Shown piece by piece: positions 35,555 to 49,500 of a stretch of DNA of 64,000 bases. The notes beneath the pieces were generated by a model. That model saw only the letters and a list, made by a program, of their open reading frames with translations, was not told where the DNA came from and did no database searches. How positions within the stretch are numbered: the first letter of the stretch is position 1; each line of letters begins with the position of its first letter. The DNA comes from Apostichopus japonicus (Eukaryota; Echinodermata; Holothuroidea; Aspidochirotida; Stichopodidae): positions 21,181,984 through 21,245,983 of the forward strand of contig NC_092564.1 of NCBI RefSeq assembly GCF_037975245.1. The letters run 5' to 3'. The translations under genes and the position numbers were made by a program.

Positions 35555-35700
35555 CACATCACTAGGCCCAATCGGGTAGCAAACGATCGGAACCGGGTCC
35601 CCATTATCATTACCCGGTCGGGTCACAGGTACCCGAAACTCCTGACCGAATATTGAAAAACAAATCGCGGAACTAGCCAAACACAATCTACAATGTACAT
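35555..35700 (+). repeat. hAT element fragment related to 37685-38751
   Basis: TAGGCCCAATCGGGTAGCAA and GGTACCCGAAACTCC followed by AAATCGCGGAACTAGC parallel the left end of the bounded element at 37685. No right end found, so truncated. Confidence 0.6.
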
Positions 35701-37222
35701 AAATATGTAAATGTTATATAAGTATGTTGCACACATACTATACATTCTGAAGAAAACTGCTCATGTTACATCATCGTAAACACAATGCATTTTTGCCTTC
35801 TGGTTAAAAAATAAAAATAGATATTTTCAGTCACTACTGTAGTTCTGATGGACAGAATTTATAGGCACCACCATCATCAACCAGTTTGCAATGGTTTGCA
35901 TTGGGAGTAGTTGACAGCTGTTATAAAAGTTCAGTTAGGTCCATTATTCAGTGCAGTGTGTTTGTGACATGTTTCTTCCAATGTATCTACAGGTATAGAT
36001 AAATTTGGTGGTCTGCACATGTTCGTTGACTTCACAGTCGTAAATTAAAGTAAACAACTATTTGATTCCTTGCTATGGTGATGGCATGTATGTATGTGAC
36101 ACTTGGCTTATAAACACATACTGTAACTCAATGTGCCTCTAGAGGGAACTTCATATTTACTACATAGATGCCACATTGAGTTCTTTGTTTGTGTTGTCAA
36201 AAGCCATATGAGGTAATCAGTGTTGAAAAATTTGAAAGCAGGCTGTTTACTCAAAGAGTCTTTCATTAATCTCAAACTTATCATGTCGGTGACTCTTGAT
36301 AAAACAGTTGATATTGATTTTGGCAGAAGTCAAAGCTTATATGAGGTTAGTAGTGGTCAATAGGTAACTACCTAGTAAAAACTTACATAACTACTGTACA
36401 GAACTGATGAAAATTGTAGTGGGGATGATTGTAGCACAAAACTTTGCACTAGCTTGATAGTAGTTTGGTTATGATCAAAGTACTCCTCAAGACCTACCAG
36501 CTGTGAGGCACTCTGACAGATTTAATGCCCTCCTGTACAAGGCTGCGCAGGTCACAACTGTGTACCTATCAACCATTGTTGAGGAGGGGCTGGGAGTGGA
36601 TATGCTTTTGCAATTTCATATTTACATAGGTAGGGAGCTTTAGAATTCAATATTTTGGGATACTTGAAAACTTTGCCAAATGGTCATCATTTCTGAAACA
36701 GTACTGTAGTTCCCAGGTCTATATTCCAGAATAAGTGTTCATCGCTCATAAGTACAGTAGCTGAAAGCCTGGGACAGTTTACATTAAGTTTTAAGTGTCA
36801 AAATGTAATTGGGAGAAACCATATCACAGATCTAATATCTTCCTCCAAAATGGCACTCAGATATGTTGAGCTCCATTTCTTTGCAGAAAGCCTTTTAATT
36901 GTCTATAACTTTAACAGGACTTGAATTTTGCTCAATTAATTAGCTGTGAGTTTTTTTGCTTTCAATAAAGACCCTGCTGTCATCAAGTTTTAGAAGGGAT
37001 ATACCTTAGTAATGGTCAAGTTATCTGGAATTTTCTTCTTATGTTCTGGTTATTGACTCAGAGTGCATTTGCCTCAGTTGCTCTAGTAATCAAGTGATTA
37101 TCCAGACAAGGAACCACAAAGCCTTCTGTTTTTCTTTTCTTTCTTTTACACAGATATATAGCAGATATACAGCATTTACAATGGTTACCAAAAACTTAGT
37201 ATCTTAGCATTATTCATTGGTG
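35701..37222. other. upstream region of LACTB
   Basis: No exon recognised. A pyrimidine tract and acceptor-like TTTCTTTCTTTTACACAG end at 37153, so an untranslated first exon may splice here. A short upstream frame begins at ATG 37181 and ends at TAG 37205-37207, in the same frame as the LACTB start. No clear TATA box or CpG-rich promoter seen. Confidence 0.35.
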
Positions 37223-37582
37223 ATGTTTGTTAATGGGCGCCCTCATCAAGTAACCATCATGTGGTCATCAAAACAGGAAGGATGGACTTCTCGCAAATAC
37301 ATGAAAACTTCCTTTCATGGGAATAAGGAGAGATTCTCTCATACATCATCAAGTGGAAGTTCACGATTTTTTACAACTTCTACATCTTACGGGAGGTACA
37401 TCTTTGGTGGTGGTTTTTGTGCAGGTGTTTGCTATTTGTGGTATAAGAATCATTCACGTATGTTACTTGCCAAGTCTTCATCAAGCGAGCTCTCAAGTGG
37501 ATCAAAGGTCATTCTGAAAGACACGTTAAGAAACGCTGAGATTGCTATATCAGAATCCAGAACCCTCTTACAAAGAGTAAAG
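37223..37582 (+). CDS. LACTB: LACTB exon 1: targeting peptide and membrane-proximal segment
   Basis: 120 codons. The first 55 residues are rich in Lys, Arg, Ser and Thr with almost no acidic residues, as in a mitochondrial presequence. A hydrophobic Gly-rich segment (YIFGGGFCAGVCYLWY, about 59-74) follows, like the single inner-membrane/IMS-sorting segment of the family. It ends ESRTLLQRVK at a GTCAGA donor, the same exon border position as in vertebrate LACTB. ATG 37223 is the first in frame after a stop; ATG 37259 (13th codon) is equally plausible. Confidence 0.85.
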
Positions 37583-40500
37583 GTCAGAAAGATTATTTAC
37601 AAATTTATAAAAAGAAACAAAATTGTACTGTTTTAATGTTACAAATTAAACATTTGAAACTCTTTTCTCAAAGTGACTGTTGTTTAGACCTAAGTCGGGT
37701 AGCAAAAATTCGGAACAAGGTACCCGTCATCATTCCCTGGTCTGGTAACGGGTACCCGAAACTCCGGAGAGAATATTGAACAAAAATAAAATCGCGGAAC
37801 TAGCAAAACACAAGGTACATAAATGGCAGATCGCTGTTCCACCTTACATTACACCTCCGAAATGTACGTTTTCAATCGATACTCCTGTTGTTAAGAACAA
37901 CTGAGGTTCATGTTTTGATGTATATTACAGTATATAGAAATGCAAGTGCACATGGAAAAAAAAAATTGAAAAAAAATATTTCCGAATGTTTCTTTTACTA
38001 CCATCCAGGGTTCGCATAACAAAGTCTGCGTATCATCCCCACAAATATCCGACCACATGGTAGCCTACCACCAAGTCAATGGGGAAAATCTATAGCCTAA
38101 CCATCTGGTTATTCGCTCAAATTGTGACGCAGTTAGCTGGAACTAAAATAGCCATGGCATACTTTCATTATTGCAGCTATCTTTGACCACATTGTAGCCT
38201 AACACCGCACTAAGTCAATGGGAAAATCTTGCCTAACAATCGGTTTGCAAAAAGAAAGAGAAAAAGAAAAACACACTTTTCGTAGCCTTCTTTACAACTT
38301 TCAATTAGTTGGAAATTGGCAATTGCTTTGAATATATTTGCTATGTTTTGAAGAGGGAATGTAGTATTTTACCTACAATGTTGCTGTTGACTGTTGACAT
38401 GGGTTGAAGGTTTCAATTTTGAGTAGTTTTTACCGGTATAATATTTTCGTTTTCGGGGGGTGAGTGATTTTATCCACACGAAAAAGATTCATTAAGAATG
38501 GCCTAAGCTTGAAAAAGTAATTAATTAAAACAACCATGTACACTACAAGAAAGTTATTTCAGGAAATAAATCTTCGGTATTTGCGTGTCCTGATTAATCA
38601 AAATATGCACACCTATGGAATTATTGAAATCATGAAAGCACGTAGCAGTTTCGCGATCCCATCCCCCCAGAACACAGGTACCCGTTTTGTGCGTTTTCGG
38701 TTCGGGTACCCGAATGTTCGTTTGGGTACCCAGATACCCAACTCAGGCCTACTGTTGTTCATCACTTAATGGCTGTGGTTGGCCAACAATTTGTCAAGTA
38801 TCAAGTATTATTGTGCAATTGATCAAACTAAGATGACATTCTCAACATTTTCTAACAGTACTTAGTTTTAAAAGAGAGAGAAAATGTATTACTGTCAAGT
38901 TTCGTATTATAGTTTATAGTTTTGTAGTAAACATTTTCAGAAATTCTTTGCAGGTGCATCGATTCAAGATTTATATTGAATCATTTTCTCTTTTATAGAT
39001 AGAATGTTCCTTCAAGTTTTAAGAAATTTGGTACTTTTCTGAATATTCAAAGTTGAAACATTGTACTTTGTGATGCATGTATTTGTGTGTTAGAGGGGTT
39101 ATCCAAATCCAGCTCCAGCCCCCTCCCCTTTATCCTCCCACTTTCACTGCCCACAGCTTGCTTTCATTTGTACTATCAGTTGACTCTGCCATATGAAAAT
39201 GCCATATTGTGACTAAATTTGCCACTTACCATAAAATTATTATTCATAACATATAATTGTTCTTCATCAATGTTCATTTGTATCATGGTTAGGGCAATTT
39301 TCAAACAAAAATACATTAATGAATCTGTAGCAACTAAAACAAGAGTAGCATTATTGGAGGATACTGCATACTGTATCTCTTACTAAGTTGTTTGTTTTCA
39401 GGTCAGCTACACTGTTACAAGCACTTAACAAACAGAAACAGTGATTTAAACGTAAGTGAAAAAGTTTTCTTGTCCTTGTATTTCCATATAGATCTTACCA
39501 AATATTTATCTTCTTATCATAACTAACAGGATGAACATGGCTGTCCAGGTATTGTAGCTGCTGTTAGTATCAATGGACATCACATCTGGAGTGATGGTAA
39601 GTGATGCTTCAAGCATGGTGTTAGAGTAAAATAATTTTCAACTTCTTGCCAGTTTTTTTTAAGTAATATTTTTCGAACAAAAATGTAGTGTAAAGGTTTT
39701 ACACAATTAAGTATAGGTCTGAGTTCATTTAAGGTTACCAGGGGTCAAGCCTTGAAATCCTTGTAAACACGATATATCCTAGAGAGTAAACTTTATGGCT
39801 CCCATCTTTTGCATGTGACTTCCTGATATTCAATTGGTTGCTCAAAAGCTGCTGTTTATTGGGAAAAAGTCACAGCAATTGAGACCAATTCTTTAAATTA
39901 AATCAAGCTTGTTTAAGTTCAGTGGAGAGTTTATGCTATACTAAACTAAACTTAAGAAGTGGTTAATCACTACCTTCCCCGTTTGTCTTTTTTGCTTCCC
40001 CCTCCCCCCTCACTGTTGTTTTTTACGTTTGTTCTGTCTGGTGACAAATTCCATGTGTAACAATGTAGCTCCTTTCTTTCTTCTCTTGAAGATATCAGTT
40101 AGAATGTATATACCCTTAGAAAGCAAAGTAAAGTGTGAGTTGAACTATTCAGCCAGAACAGATAGAGAAGAGAGTGTTTCATGTTCCCCATCCTTCCATA
40201 AAGCTGGGTACTGTTACAGATGATAAAAGAGCATCAGTGCATATGTGGACTGTTAGCTGCAATATCCCTACTACATATTTTAAAATCTTTACCTTTCTTA
40301 CAAACCTGAAAATATATTCTTACTCACATATCAAGTCCTCTGCTGGTGGTGATTTCAACAAATTCAATATGCCATGGTGTAGATATTGTAGACATTAAAA
40401 AGCACCCTCCTTTGCATCCCATAGGCACCTAGATTTCCCCCATTCATAGGCAGCTACAGGGTGGGGGAGGGGGGTTCTCATGCTCAAATAATACTTAGAG

Positions 40501-43500
40501 TAACAGAAGAAAGTGTATGGGCAATCAGCCAGCTACAGTATTACGGTATGGCAGAAAATCAGTTTCATGATTTTCCTGTAGCAATTAAGCCAGGGTTAGC
40601 TTGTAAACTACTTTTGTGCTGCACATGTGCTGTATTAAAACGCAAGTAACGTCTGGGATGGGTTTCCCTTCGGTTTTATTCTGAAGTCAGTAGCCACCCA
40701 CACTAACAAAATGTCTAAGGCCAGGATTCTTGATAGGCAACCTGCTGGTGGAATCCCACAAAAGATTTTAATCCAGCCTCTGAAAACGATCAGTTCAAAA
40801 TCTTTCACTGATTGGGCGGGCCCATAGTGTCTTAGGCTGGAGCACCTTCTGACCTACAGTACCTTGCACATTGCTCAGTGTAGGTGTAGTGAAATTTTGA
40901 TTATCTTTGTCCATTGCTCCAACCATTTTTTTCCTCTGGCCCTACAGTACATAGAAATTGATTGAAATCTCTGATCTACAGTAGTGTTCTTATTTGTGTG
41001 GAAAATCATCAGAACAAGACATTTTCTATTTAGCAGGTTTACCATTCTTAATTTCTACTTTACTGTACTACAGTTATCCTGTGGTTTCTTGTTTAGTTGT
41101 AATTGGACCAAGATGAGAAGTTCTGTAGATTGATGAAATATGTAAAATGTAAGGGACATTATTAGCTGTTTGTACTGACTTGCATGGAGTATTGATCATT
41201 AAGTACTTTTCAATGACATGTTGTCCATAGAGAATTAGGAAATAAAATGAGAAGATGTATAGAGTTTGCTTGTGGTTTAGATTTGCTACTAATAATTTTC
41301 ACAGGAAATGTGATTTGTCATAAAGCAGACCATGCATTTTTATTTTTATTATGTTTTTTTGTATTGTTTCAGCCATTGGACTGTCTGATGTTGAAAACAG
41401 ATTTCCTATGACAACAGACCATGTTATAAGAATTGCCAGTATAAGTAAAGTCCTAACTGTAACTGCATTGGCTAAACTTTGGGAGAGAAAAAAATTAGAC
41501 ATTGACAAGCCAGTGCAAGAATTTGTTCCAAGTTTCCCTGAGAAGACATGGGAAAATAAGAAGGTAAGGCACAAGGATATGTTTCATGGGATCATCCAAA
41601 TTTTGTATGGCATACTTAGTAGTAAGGCACAAGGATGCAAAGCAAAATATTTGTATTGGATACATAGTAGCAAGGCATGAGACAACACAAATATTCTTTA
41701 TGGGATTCATAGCAGTAAGTTAAGGCACCAGGATGAAAACCCACTGGGATGCAAAGTAGTAAGATACAGGGACGAAAGCCGTAACATTTTGGATGGATTA
41801 CTTAGCTGTGAGGCAACCTAACTATTATGAAGAGTACATGTTCATTTACAATTCTTATTTCACATAAAGGATATATGTTATGCTTAGCCACTGTGATTCG
41901 ATGAAACATGATAGAAAAGACAAGAAAAAGGTTTTCAGACAAACAAACTTATGTGTACTTTTATTGCCTACCACCCCTCCTCCCATCTCAGTATCATTGT
42001 TATATAATTTCATCATGAAGGCAACAATTTTGTTCAGGAACTATTTGCTATGAAGGACAATTGGCTTACCGTTACCCTCAGATCTAATTTAATGCAAATT
42101 TATAGATCATGTAATGGGACATGAAATCTCAAGCCCAGGGATAGATAACCTTCTCTGTAGTTTTTATATTGTGCAAAAAAAAAAGAATACTTACAAATAT
42201 GGTTGCTTCATAGTAACCTCACAATTACCTGTGAACTGTATAGTAATAAGTCAAACTTTGTAAGCTAAATGAGACACAAGTTTGGCATTTCCATATGAAA
42301 AAATAGGCATAAATGCTACCATTGTGACAATCTATCCCTTCTTGTCATGGAGTGACCAAGTAAGGCTAGTTCCTTGTTTATGTAACCCTCAGTCATATGA
42401 TTAAATCATCCCATCCAAGCTCGAGTTAAGGTGTCTTTGTATTACTCATGAAAATGGTACTACTTTATTAATGATTTAAGAGCTGTAGCACTGACCTCAG
42501 TGGCAATGAAAAGTATCTGGCTCTTAAGTTTTTAAAACCTGTTGTGGACCAATATTTAGATTCGATGCAGTTGCGTACAGGTCTAAGCGTAGTACAGAGG
42601 ATGCTATTTTATTCTGTCTCGAAAAACTGTATTCATATCTTGAACATACAATTTTGGGTCATTCTGCTAGGGTTATGTTTTTTGATTTTTGATTTGCTTT
42701 TAACACTATTCAGCCCCACATTTAAGTCAATAAATTATTAGAAATGAATTCCATCTGAATTCCACCTGATTTTATTGGGTGGAATTTTTAATTATCTTAC
42801 CAATAATTTTTAATTATCTTACCAATAGGTCACATTATGTTAATATTAGAACATCTAATAGCACATCCAAGGTTATTTCATTAATACTGGCACCCCACAA
42901 GGTATGGTTTTAGCATCAATCTTATTCACTCTGTATACATCGGATGCAAGGCTACTCATGAAAACTGCTCATTGGTCAAAGTTGCAGATGACACTGCCTT
43001 ATTGGGTTGATAACAAAAGATGATGATACTGCCTACCTAGAACAGAATACAGATAAATTACTTTGCTATCTATTGTGGGCAAAATTTTCTAGAACTCAAT
43101 AATAATAAGACAAAAGAATTGGTTATTGATTTCGGAAGTCCAAACGGGTATTAAATGATTATCATTATGAAAGGAAGTATTGTTGAAAGGGTAGATAATT
43201 ATAAATATCTCGGGTGGTGATAAATAATCGACGTGCCTGGCATGATCACATAGATATTTTAATGAGGAAACTAAATTCCAGGATGCATTGCCTGTGTATG
43301 ATGTATAAGTTTAATGTCAATAATAACATTCTTGCCATGATTTATAACTCTACCATTTGTGGTGTTTGGCAATTAAATTTGGTGTCATGGGGTGGCATTG
43401 CTAGAATGGAAGATACTTGTATTGAAGTTATGATCAGACAGGCAAATAGCTTAATCGGAGAAAGGCAGCCAACCTTGGCCTCATCCTACCAACAGCTCCT

Positions 43501-46500
43501 AGGAGAAAAACTCTAAAAATGATGAATGACGATGACCACCCACTACTGTACGTGTGTCTGGACAAAACAGTGTTCTCTCGGAGTGGTAGGATGAGGCTGC
43601 CATTGGCCAGTACAATTAGGCATCCCTCTTCTTTTATTCCACAATGTATAAAACTTCATAATTTAAATGTTAAATGCTAAATTATCACTGTGCACTGTTT
43701 ATACATGTCCTGCTTTGTTTATTTGTTCTTGCCCTTTTGCAACTTTATAAGTATATTTGTATTTGTATAATACTGTTTTTATGCAAGTATTCAGTTACCC
43801 TCTGTGGGGTTTAATAAGTTTATCTTACCTTATCTTATTGTAATACTGTAAGTCATAATCAATTCTATTTTGATTTTAGGTGACAATTACTACCCGCCAA
43901 CTCCTTTCACATCTAAGTGGTATTCGGCATTATGAGAAAGTTGTCAGTAAGGAAGATACTTTGATGGTTACCTCTAATAGTACTAAAGAGTCACTTGCCA
44001 GAAAGAACTATGGATCAATATTGCAGGACTCTGACAGAACTAGTAACAATATCACCTCTCTGTCAGATACAACAGCCAGCTCTACCCATCTCAAGAAAAG
44101 AAACAAGGAGTCAGAAATTAGTTCAGGAATCAAGGAAAATGAAGACATTGGTGATGGCAAATATGTAGAGTTTTTCTCAAGGAAGAAATATGAAAAAGTT
44201 TCAGAAGCACTGGACCAATTTAAAGATGATCCACTGGTTAATAAACCAGGTGAAAATTAACATCTGTTCCATAGATTTAAGATGATAAGGAAACACATCT
44301 GTTTGAAAATTGGCAGGCAGGACCATTTTAAAGGAGGGTTAATAAATATCTTGCTCACTTTTGCCCTTTTGGTTACTTGCCATAGGCAGGCAAGTAACCT
44401 AGTCAAGTTGGCTTGTTTATGGGTGCATGTAAGAGAGTGTGTATGTGACACCCTATTTTCTAAACACATTTTTTCAAGATAGGTAACACCTGCAGTTTTC
44501 ATATATGGCGCATGAATTCTTCATATTAAGTACAAGAACTCTATTGTTTTGGATGGAGGTCAAATGTCATTTGGGGTCAGCAGAGGGCAAATGTGAAAAT
44601 CTCAAAAACGCTGTATCTCCAGGACCTGAACATCAAAAGAGCTCTTATATACATGGTATGATCGCCTTATGTAGTGTAAAGATTTTACACAATTTGGTGT
44701 AGGTCAAAGGTCATCAGAGGTCAAACCCTGAAAACCTTGTAAGCACAATATCTCAAGATAGGAAACATCACAAGATCTCATATTTGACATATAGCTTCCC
44801 TATAATGAGTACAAGATCCCTAATGCTTTTGTTGGAGTTCAAAGATTATTAAAGGTACTGTAAGCAGTTGTCAAAAGTATGAAAACTAAATGTTTTCTCA
44901 GAAGACCACAATTTGTCAAGGTTTATATGTGCATGGAAGATAACTCACGATATGAAGGGCAAAATGTCTAAATTTTTTATGCAGGTTAAACATATGAAGT
45001 CAGCAGAGATGCTGACTGAAAACATTGTAAACATGATATCGACAGTCATACTTTACACCACGATAATTAGGGTTCACAGTGTTAAATATTTTCGAAATAT
45101 TTGTAAATTCATCTTCATCATGTGTTCTGAACCTAATGTTGATCAGTGTTGACAATTATTAAACATTCTGAAAACTTTTTAAACATGATATGTCAAGAAG
45201 AGACCTTTGAACAGATCTGAAACTTCATGTGGAACACTCATATTATGTTCATGAAGCCTATTGCTTTGGGTGCTGGTACATGCATATCAATGAGTTGGCA
45301 GAACATAACATAAGACTGTCTAATTGTTAATTATAAATATTAAATAATTATAAACAATTAAAATAAATTAGCACCTCCATATGCTTAGGCCTGGTTTATT
45401 CTTTAAACAGAGTTGTTTTTATAAAGCTGGTACATGGGTACTGGTATGTCTTACTCCTGGTATATGTAATTAATTGAATTAAGCATAAGAAATATAAAAG
45501 AATAACTCAACCCACTTCTGTATGAAAGCTTGTAGATGATATAACATGATGATATAACATGATCTACATTTGAAAGTATGTTTAAATACAAGGTTTACAG
45601 GGAAAGCCATGTTTTCTTATCTGTTAAAGAGACAAGGTTTGAATGGAGAGTCACACTAAGCACTCTCTTTAATGTGTTAGTGTAAAATGGTATGATTATG
45701 CACATTTGCCAGTTTATTTAAAAACAGGTTTACAGGGAAAGAACATATTTTTTTTAATCTGTCAATAGTCAAGTTTTAAGAGAGATGTCAATCATGATGA
45801 CTTTTGCTGCTAGTCTGCCCAGAATCATTAAAGGATAGATAAACCCTAACATTTTCACTGATGCATATGATAGGGAAGGAAATGATAAACGACTACACCA
45901 AAAACTTACAAAGTCATCTTTCATTTTCAAGATATAATTGCTTTCATGTTCCTTCATATGTATGGAAGAGGACTTGGAAATAAGTCTAAAATGACATCAC
46001 AGATCCACTTGTGACTGGAATTTCACATTTTCTTAATTTCTCCTTCACCTGTTTCATTGGGTGTAGTGTCTGGGATTTTCTTTGTTGGATTATCAAATTT
46101 CTACATATCAGGTACAATTTGACATTGATTTTAGTGAAAAATATGTCCATTCATTAAGAAAAAATGAGTAACAGTTAAGATTTTTTTGTTTGTTTGCCTG
46201 GAAGTGGCTCTGTGACATCAGGAATTGTATAAATGGCAGCCCCTGATCTGACTCAAATATCGAACACCTTGTAAACATGATATCTCCAGTTAGGATGCAT
46301 AGATACCTTTCATACTTGGCATGTGGATGCGTTATATTGAATATGAAACCTCAATTGTTTTAATAGAGGTCAAAGGTCATCTGGGTCACCAGCGGTCAAA
46401 CTATGAAAACCTTTAAACATGATATTTCCAAGTAGGAATCATGGATACTTCTCATACTTGGTATGTTGATGCATCACATTGAGTTTTCCATGCCATAGTG

Positions 46501-49500
46501 TAATTGTACATCAAAATAGTGGTTCAGGATATTTCAATTATAAGAGCTATTTCTGGTGTACAAACAGAAGTATAGTGTAATGAAATTGTCGAAACCTTCA
46601 TGCAGTTGTGCATTCTGGTTGATTCCTTGCCAGAAGCAAAAGGAATCTTTGTGATGGCTTGTGTGTGAGTGAGTGTGCTCCTGTGTGTTTGTGTGATGCC
46701 TTGGCTTGAAAACACAACTTAAAAACCTACTGTATACTGTATGTAGAAGCACCTTATTGAGTAGAAGAACCACATTGTTGCTTGCGGATTTTCAAAGGTC
46801 ATTTGAGGTCCACAAAGGTCAAAGTCTAAAAACATTGTAAGAACAATAACTAAAAAATGTAAGGTGGACGAACTTATGTTGAAGCACCATATTGAATAGA
46901 AGAAACTCATTGCTTTCTGTGGAGGTTGAAAATCATTTGAGGTCAACAGAGGTAAAAATCTGAAAACCTTGTAAACATGTTAACTTGCAAAGTAGAAGTT
47001 GGATGAACTCCAAATGTAGTGCACCTTATGGAGTCGAAGAATCCTATTGTTGTCTGTGGAGGTCAAACATCATTTGAGATCAACCTAGACCAATGTCTGA
47101 AAACCTGTTAAGGAGGATAACTTCAAACCGTAAGGTCGATGAACTTTATATGTGGTATGCGGATGCACCATATTGAGTAGAAGAAACCATTTGCTTTCTG
47201 TGGAGGTTGAACATCATTTAAGGTCAACAGAGGTCAAAGTCAGAAAATTTTGTATAACTTCAAATTAAGCCTTTAGTGAAATAGATATTGGGTATGTGGA
47301 TGCATGTTAGGTAATGCAAGAACCATATTGTTTTTTTCAGGGGTCAAAGGTCATCTGAGTTCACCAGATGCTAAAGTGTTACAACTGAAGCTAATTAGTA
47401 ATTACCTTTGCAATGATCAAGTTAAGTGGAACTCTTTTCTAATGTTCTGGTACTTGACTTCAGGACACATTGTCCTCAGTTGTTCTATCAATTTGTTGAT
47501 TCCACATATAAACTAGTAAGGCTAGGAAACACAAAGCCTTTTGACTTCCAGAATGTTCTTTTGTTTTCTTATGCCATTTTAAAATTTCAAGACAAACATC
47601 ATCACACTAACAATGCTGGCTATATTTGCTTTTGTAATCTTTAGGAACAAAATTTCTTTACTCCACTCACGCTTGGACGTTAGTAAGTGCAGTTATTGAG
47701 TCAGCAGCTAAAAAGCCGTACCTTGAAGTGATGAAGGAGATGTTTGATGACCTGGGATTACACCATACACTACCAGATCAACATGCACTTCTTATACCAA
47801 ACAGATCAAGGTAAAAAATATTAAAAACATAGATACACCAACCTATAAATGAACATGTATATCTTATACCAAAACACAATGAGGTAATGAATGTTAAAAA
47901 CATGGGTACACCATACCCTACCAGACGAACATGCACCTCTTAAAACGGAACAGAGAGGTATAATTAACACTAAAACATGGGTACACCATACCCTACTAGA
48001 TGAATTGATCTTTAGTAAAATAACAGTTCTAATTTCATAAGTGAGGGAGTACAGTTGTTTATTCTGCAGAAGGTTGCAAAATTTCATAGCACATGAAAAG
48101 CTGTGTAATTTTTCATTAATTTGGAGTGTCAAATTGCCACATTACAGCAAGTCGTCACGTGCATAAATGTCTGCATTTTGTGAAGTCAGCAGCTCAACAA
48201 AGTACTGAGTTACATGAACATTGTAATATATCAACACAACCTTTGTATTCCATATAAAGATGTAAACTATTGACTTTCATTTTGAGCATCAAGTTTTATC
48301 CATGTCTCCCAAGGTTATACCAGAGAAGCAAGAAGACTAAAAAGTTGGAGAATGCACCATACGTGGATGTATCCAACAAGTGGGCTGGGGGAGGTTTCAT
48401 GTCGACCGTTGATGACTTAATCACATTTGCTGATGCCATGCTCTATAGTTACCAGTTTTCTGCTTCTTCTACAGGTAGGTTGGTAGAAGTTAAATCTAGT
48501 TTGTGTAGCAATACATCTTTCATTATTGTGGTAAAATACTTCTGCGAAAAAAATGATCTCATACCCCACAGTAGATGAAGGCTACTGTCTTTATTGAAGG
48601 TTATCAGAGTTCAAAGTGTGAAAACTTGGATTATTTATCTCATATTTAAGAAGTCGATGCCCCATGGTTGAGTACATGAAACCAGGGACGTCGCTAGAGG
48701 GTGGGGAAGGGGGGGTGGGGTCTCACACCCAAACTTGGTAAAACTGACGATAGTTGGAAAATTGGAGTGGGACAGTCGGAATTTCCGACTGTCGCACTCT
48801 AATTTACCTAGTCCTATTCATATATTCTTGTAATTGTGAATAACCTAAAAATTGAAAAATGTCAGTTAAAATTGACCTTTAATCAGTCATATTTACCACG
48901 TTTTCCTTTGCCACATTGTGGAATTGTATCTCGCGATCCTTATACTCCACCATACAAAACTTCTTATGATTTTGAATACTCTAAAAAAAATGCCTAATAG
49001 AACTTACCGTACAACGTTCGCCAGCTTCAATTTGGTTTATATATCTAAATTGCTATTGGGTGGGTTGACCCTGTTCGCTAGCTTCAAGTAAGTTAAGTAT
49101 ATATATATTGTCTCGATGGTATACGATTTAAAAAAAAAAGTGTCTATTTTATAAAAACAATCTTATTATCCCCCGTAGGACCTCTCGTGAGGTCGACGAG
49201 GGGTTAAACTCCTTTTGATTTGAAATTTAAATGATTAAAACACTCATTGCTAGTCAGTAGGAGTTTTAACCGTTACAGTACGTCTCACCGAACTCTTGAA
49301 TCTTTGCCAAAATTGGTTCGTATTTTATATTTTCAGACAATTACATCTTATACAGTTGTAGAAGATTGGTGTAAGACTATTTTGGCCAAATTTAGACTAG
49401 AATATATTTTATAGAAATAGTTCAGTGGTTATTTTTGTTCGCAGAATCGGGCACACATAATAATGTATAGCTTAGGAGTAGACGATTATCTTCCTCCGAA

